DNA of 64,000 nucleotides, from NCBI GenBank assembly GCA_028753945.1, contig JAPNXP010000001.1:8360501-8424500 (forward strand), given 5' to 3'. This document shows, piece after piece, positions 63,527 through 64,000 of the stretch. Both the position numbers and the translations under genes were made by a program. Below the pieces are notes generated by a model. That model was not told the DNA's origin, searched no databases, and saw nothing but the letters and a program-made list of their open reading frames with translations. This DNA comes from Hexactinellida sp. DTS-2022 (Eukaryota; Porifera; Hexactinellida). The first letter of the stretch is position 1; every line of letters starts with the position of its first letter.

Positions 63527-64000
63527 TTTATAATCACCTATTTTAGTTTGGATATTATCAATTTTCCATTATTTATACTAACACAAAGTGTATGCAATGG
63601 CAGTCTATTGCAAAATGTCTGCTCATTAAAGTTAGTATTATAGTAATTAGCTTCTATGTGAATACTGTAGTCGCGATTGCGGCTAGTTGTACCAAGCTCC
63701 TGTCTTTTAACTAAATGCAACCTAACCAGAAAATTGGGAATATATCAATTTTAATTTTCAACGGCTCTTCTGTCCCTTCCCTACCACCTACATAATGAAT
63801 ATCTCGAGACTATTAGCATTACTGTATCTACATAATTATTTGTTATCGATTTACATAATAGTCTCATTTTATTTCTAAGGGTTTATACTAAATTTAAAAT
63901 GCAAAACACACTGAATATTATTGGGAAATTTCCAAAAATATACTCAAGTTAAAAAAAAATCCAATTCTGCTCAAGTTTTTATCAAGAAATTCTAAATTTA
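63527..64000. other. Upstream region of FAM124
   Basis: AT-rich presumed promoter region to the window edge; no repeat or other gene recognised. Confidence 0.4.

Overview
The window is metazoan nuclear DNA, most likely from a sponge and plausibly a glass sponge (Hexactinellida). Genes have GT-AG introns and animal orthologues (DNAJC21, LUC7L3, nischarin, clathrin light chain, ABHD14, SIKE/FGFR1OP2, FAM124). Two coiled-coil plus NHL-repeat proteins are of a type I associate with sponge, especially hexactinellid, gene sets. The species is an inference from gene content; no marker gene settles it. Intergenic and intronic DNA is very AT-rich and full of small DNA transposons, while several host exons are GC-rich.

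Layout. 0-2.0 kb: an old integrase fossil on the minus strand and a broken MULE-like transposase. 2.4-13.8 kb: short inverted-repeat elements, then a chain of head-to-tail repeat units, each carrying a ~120-bp near-perfect hairpin; another block of the same repeat lies at 24.0-26.7 kb. 14.4-15.99 kb: nested foldback elements. 16.0-17.3 and 21.9-23.1 kb: the two single-exon NHL genes (minus). 17.7-20.2 kb: more foldback elements. 27.2-34.6 kb: gene-free; it holds a 4-kb inverted duplication, an internally deleted hAT element and broken relics of other element genes. 34.57-40.33 kb: a complete-looking KDZ (Zisupton-type) DNA transposon with a seven-exon transposase, a divergent Ulp1-type protease plus PHD-like finger gene, and terminal inverted repeats built of 22-bp tandem units. 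40.7-60.7 kb: six plus-strand host genes in a row (DNAJC21, LUC7L3, nischarin, clathrin light chain, ABHD14, SIKE/FGFR1OP2). 62.4-63.5 kb: FAM124 (minus).

The host genes do not form one pathway. They cover a J-protein for ribosome maturation, a U1 snRNP-associated splicing factor, endosomal and clathrin trafficking, a membrane-anchored hydrolase and a STRIPAK-linked coiled-coil protein. What unites the cluster is one strand, short gaps (110 bp between DNAJC21 and LUC7L3) and 3'-splice-site-like pyrimidine-AG stretches just upstream of several start codons, which would fit spliced-leader trans-splicing or short 5'-UTR introns.

At least eleven insertions show exact 8-bp target duplications typical of hAT elements, and several more CAGT...ACTG elements sit between TA dinucleotides as pogo/Tigger elements do. 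Many are nested, so parts of the insertion history can be read. The most notable items are the KDZ transposon with its protease and the hairpin-bearing repeat array. Exon borders were placed by eye from GT-AG and reading phase; none has been checked against transcripts.
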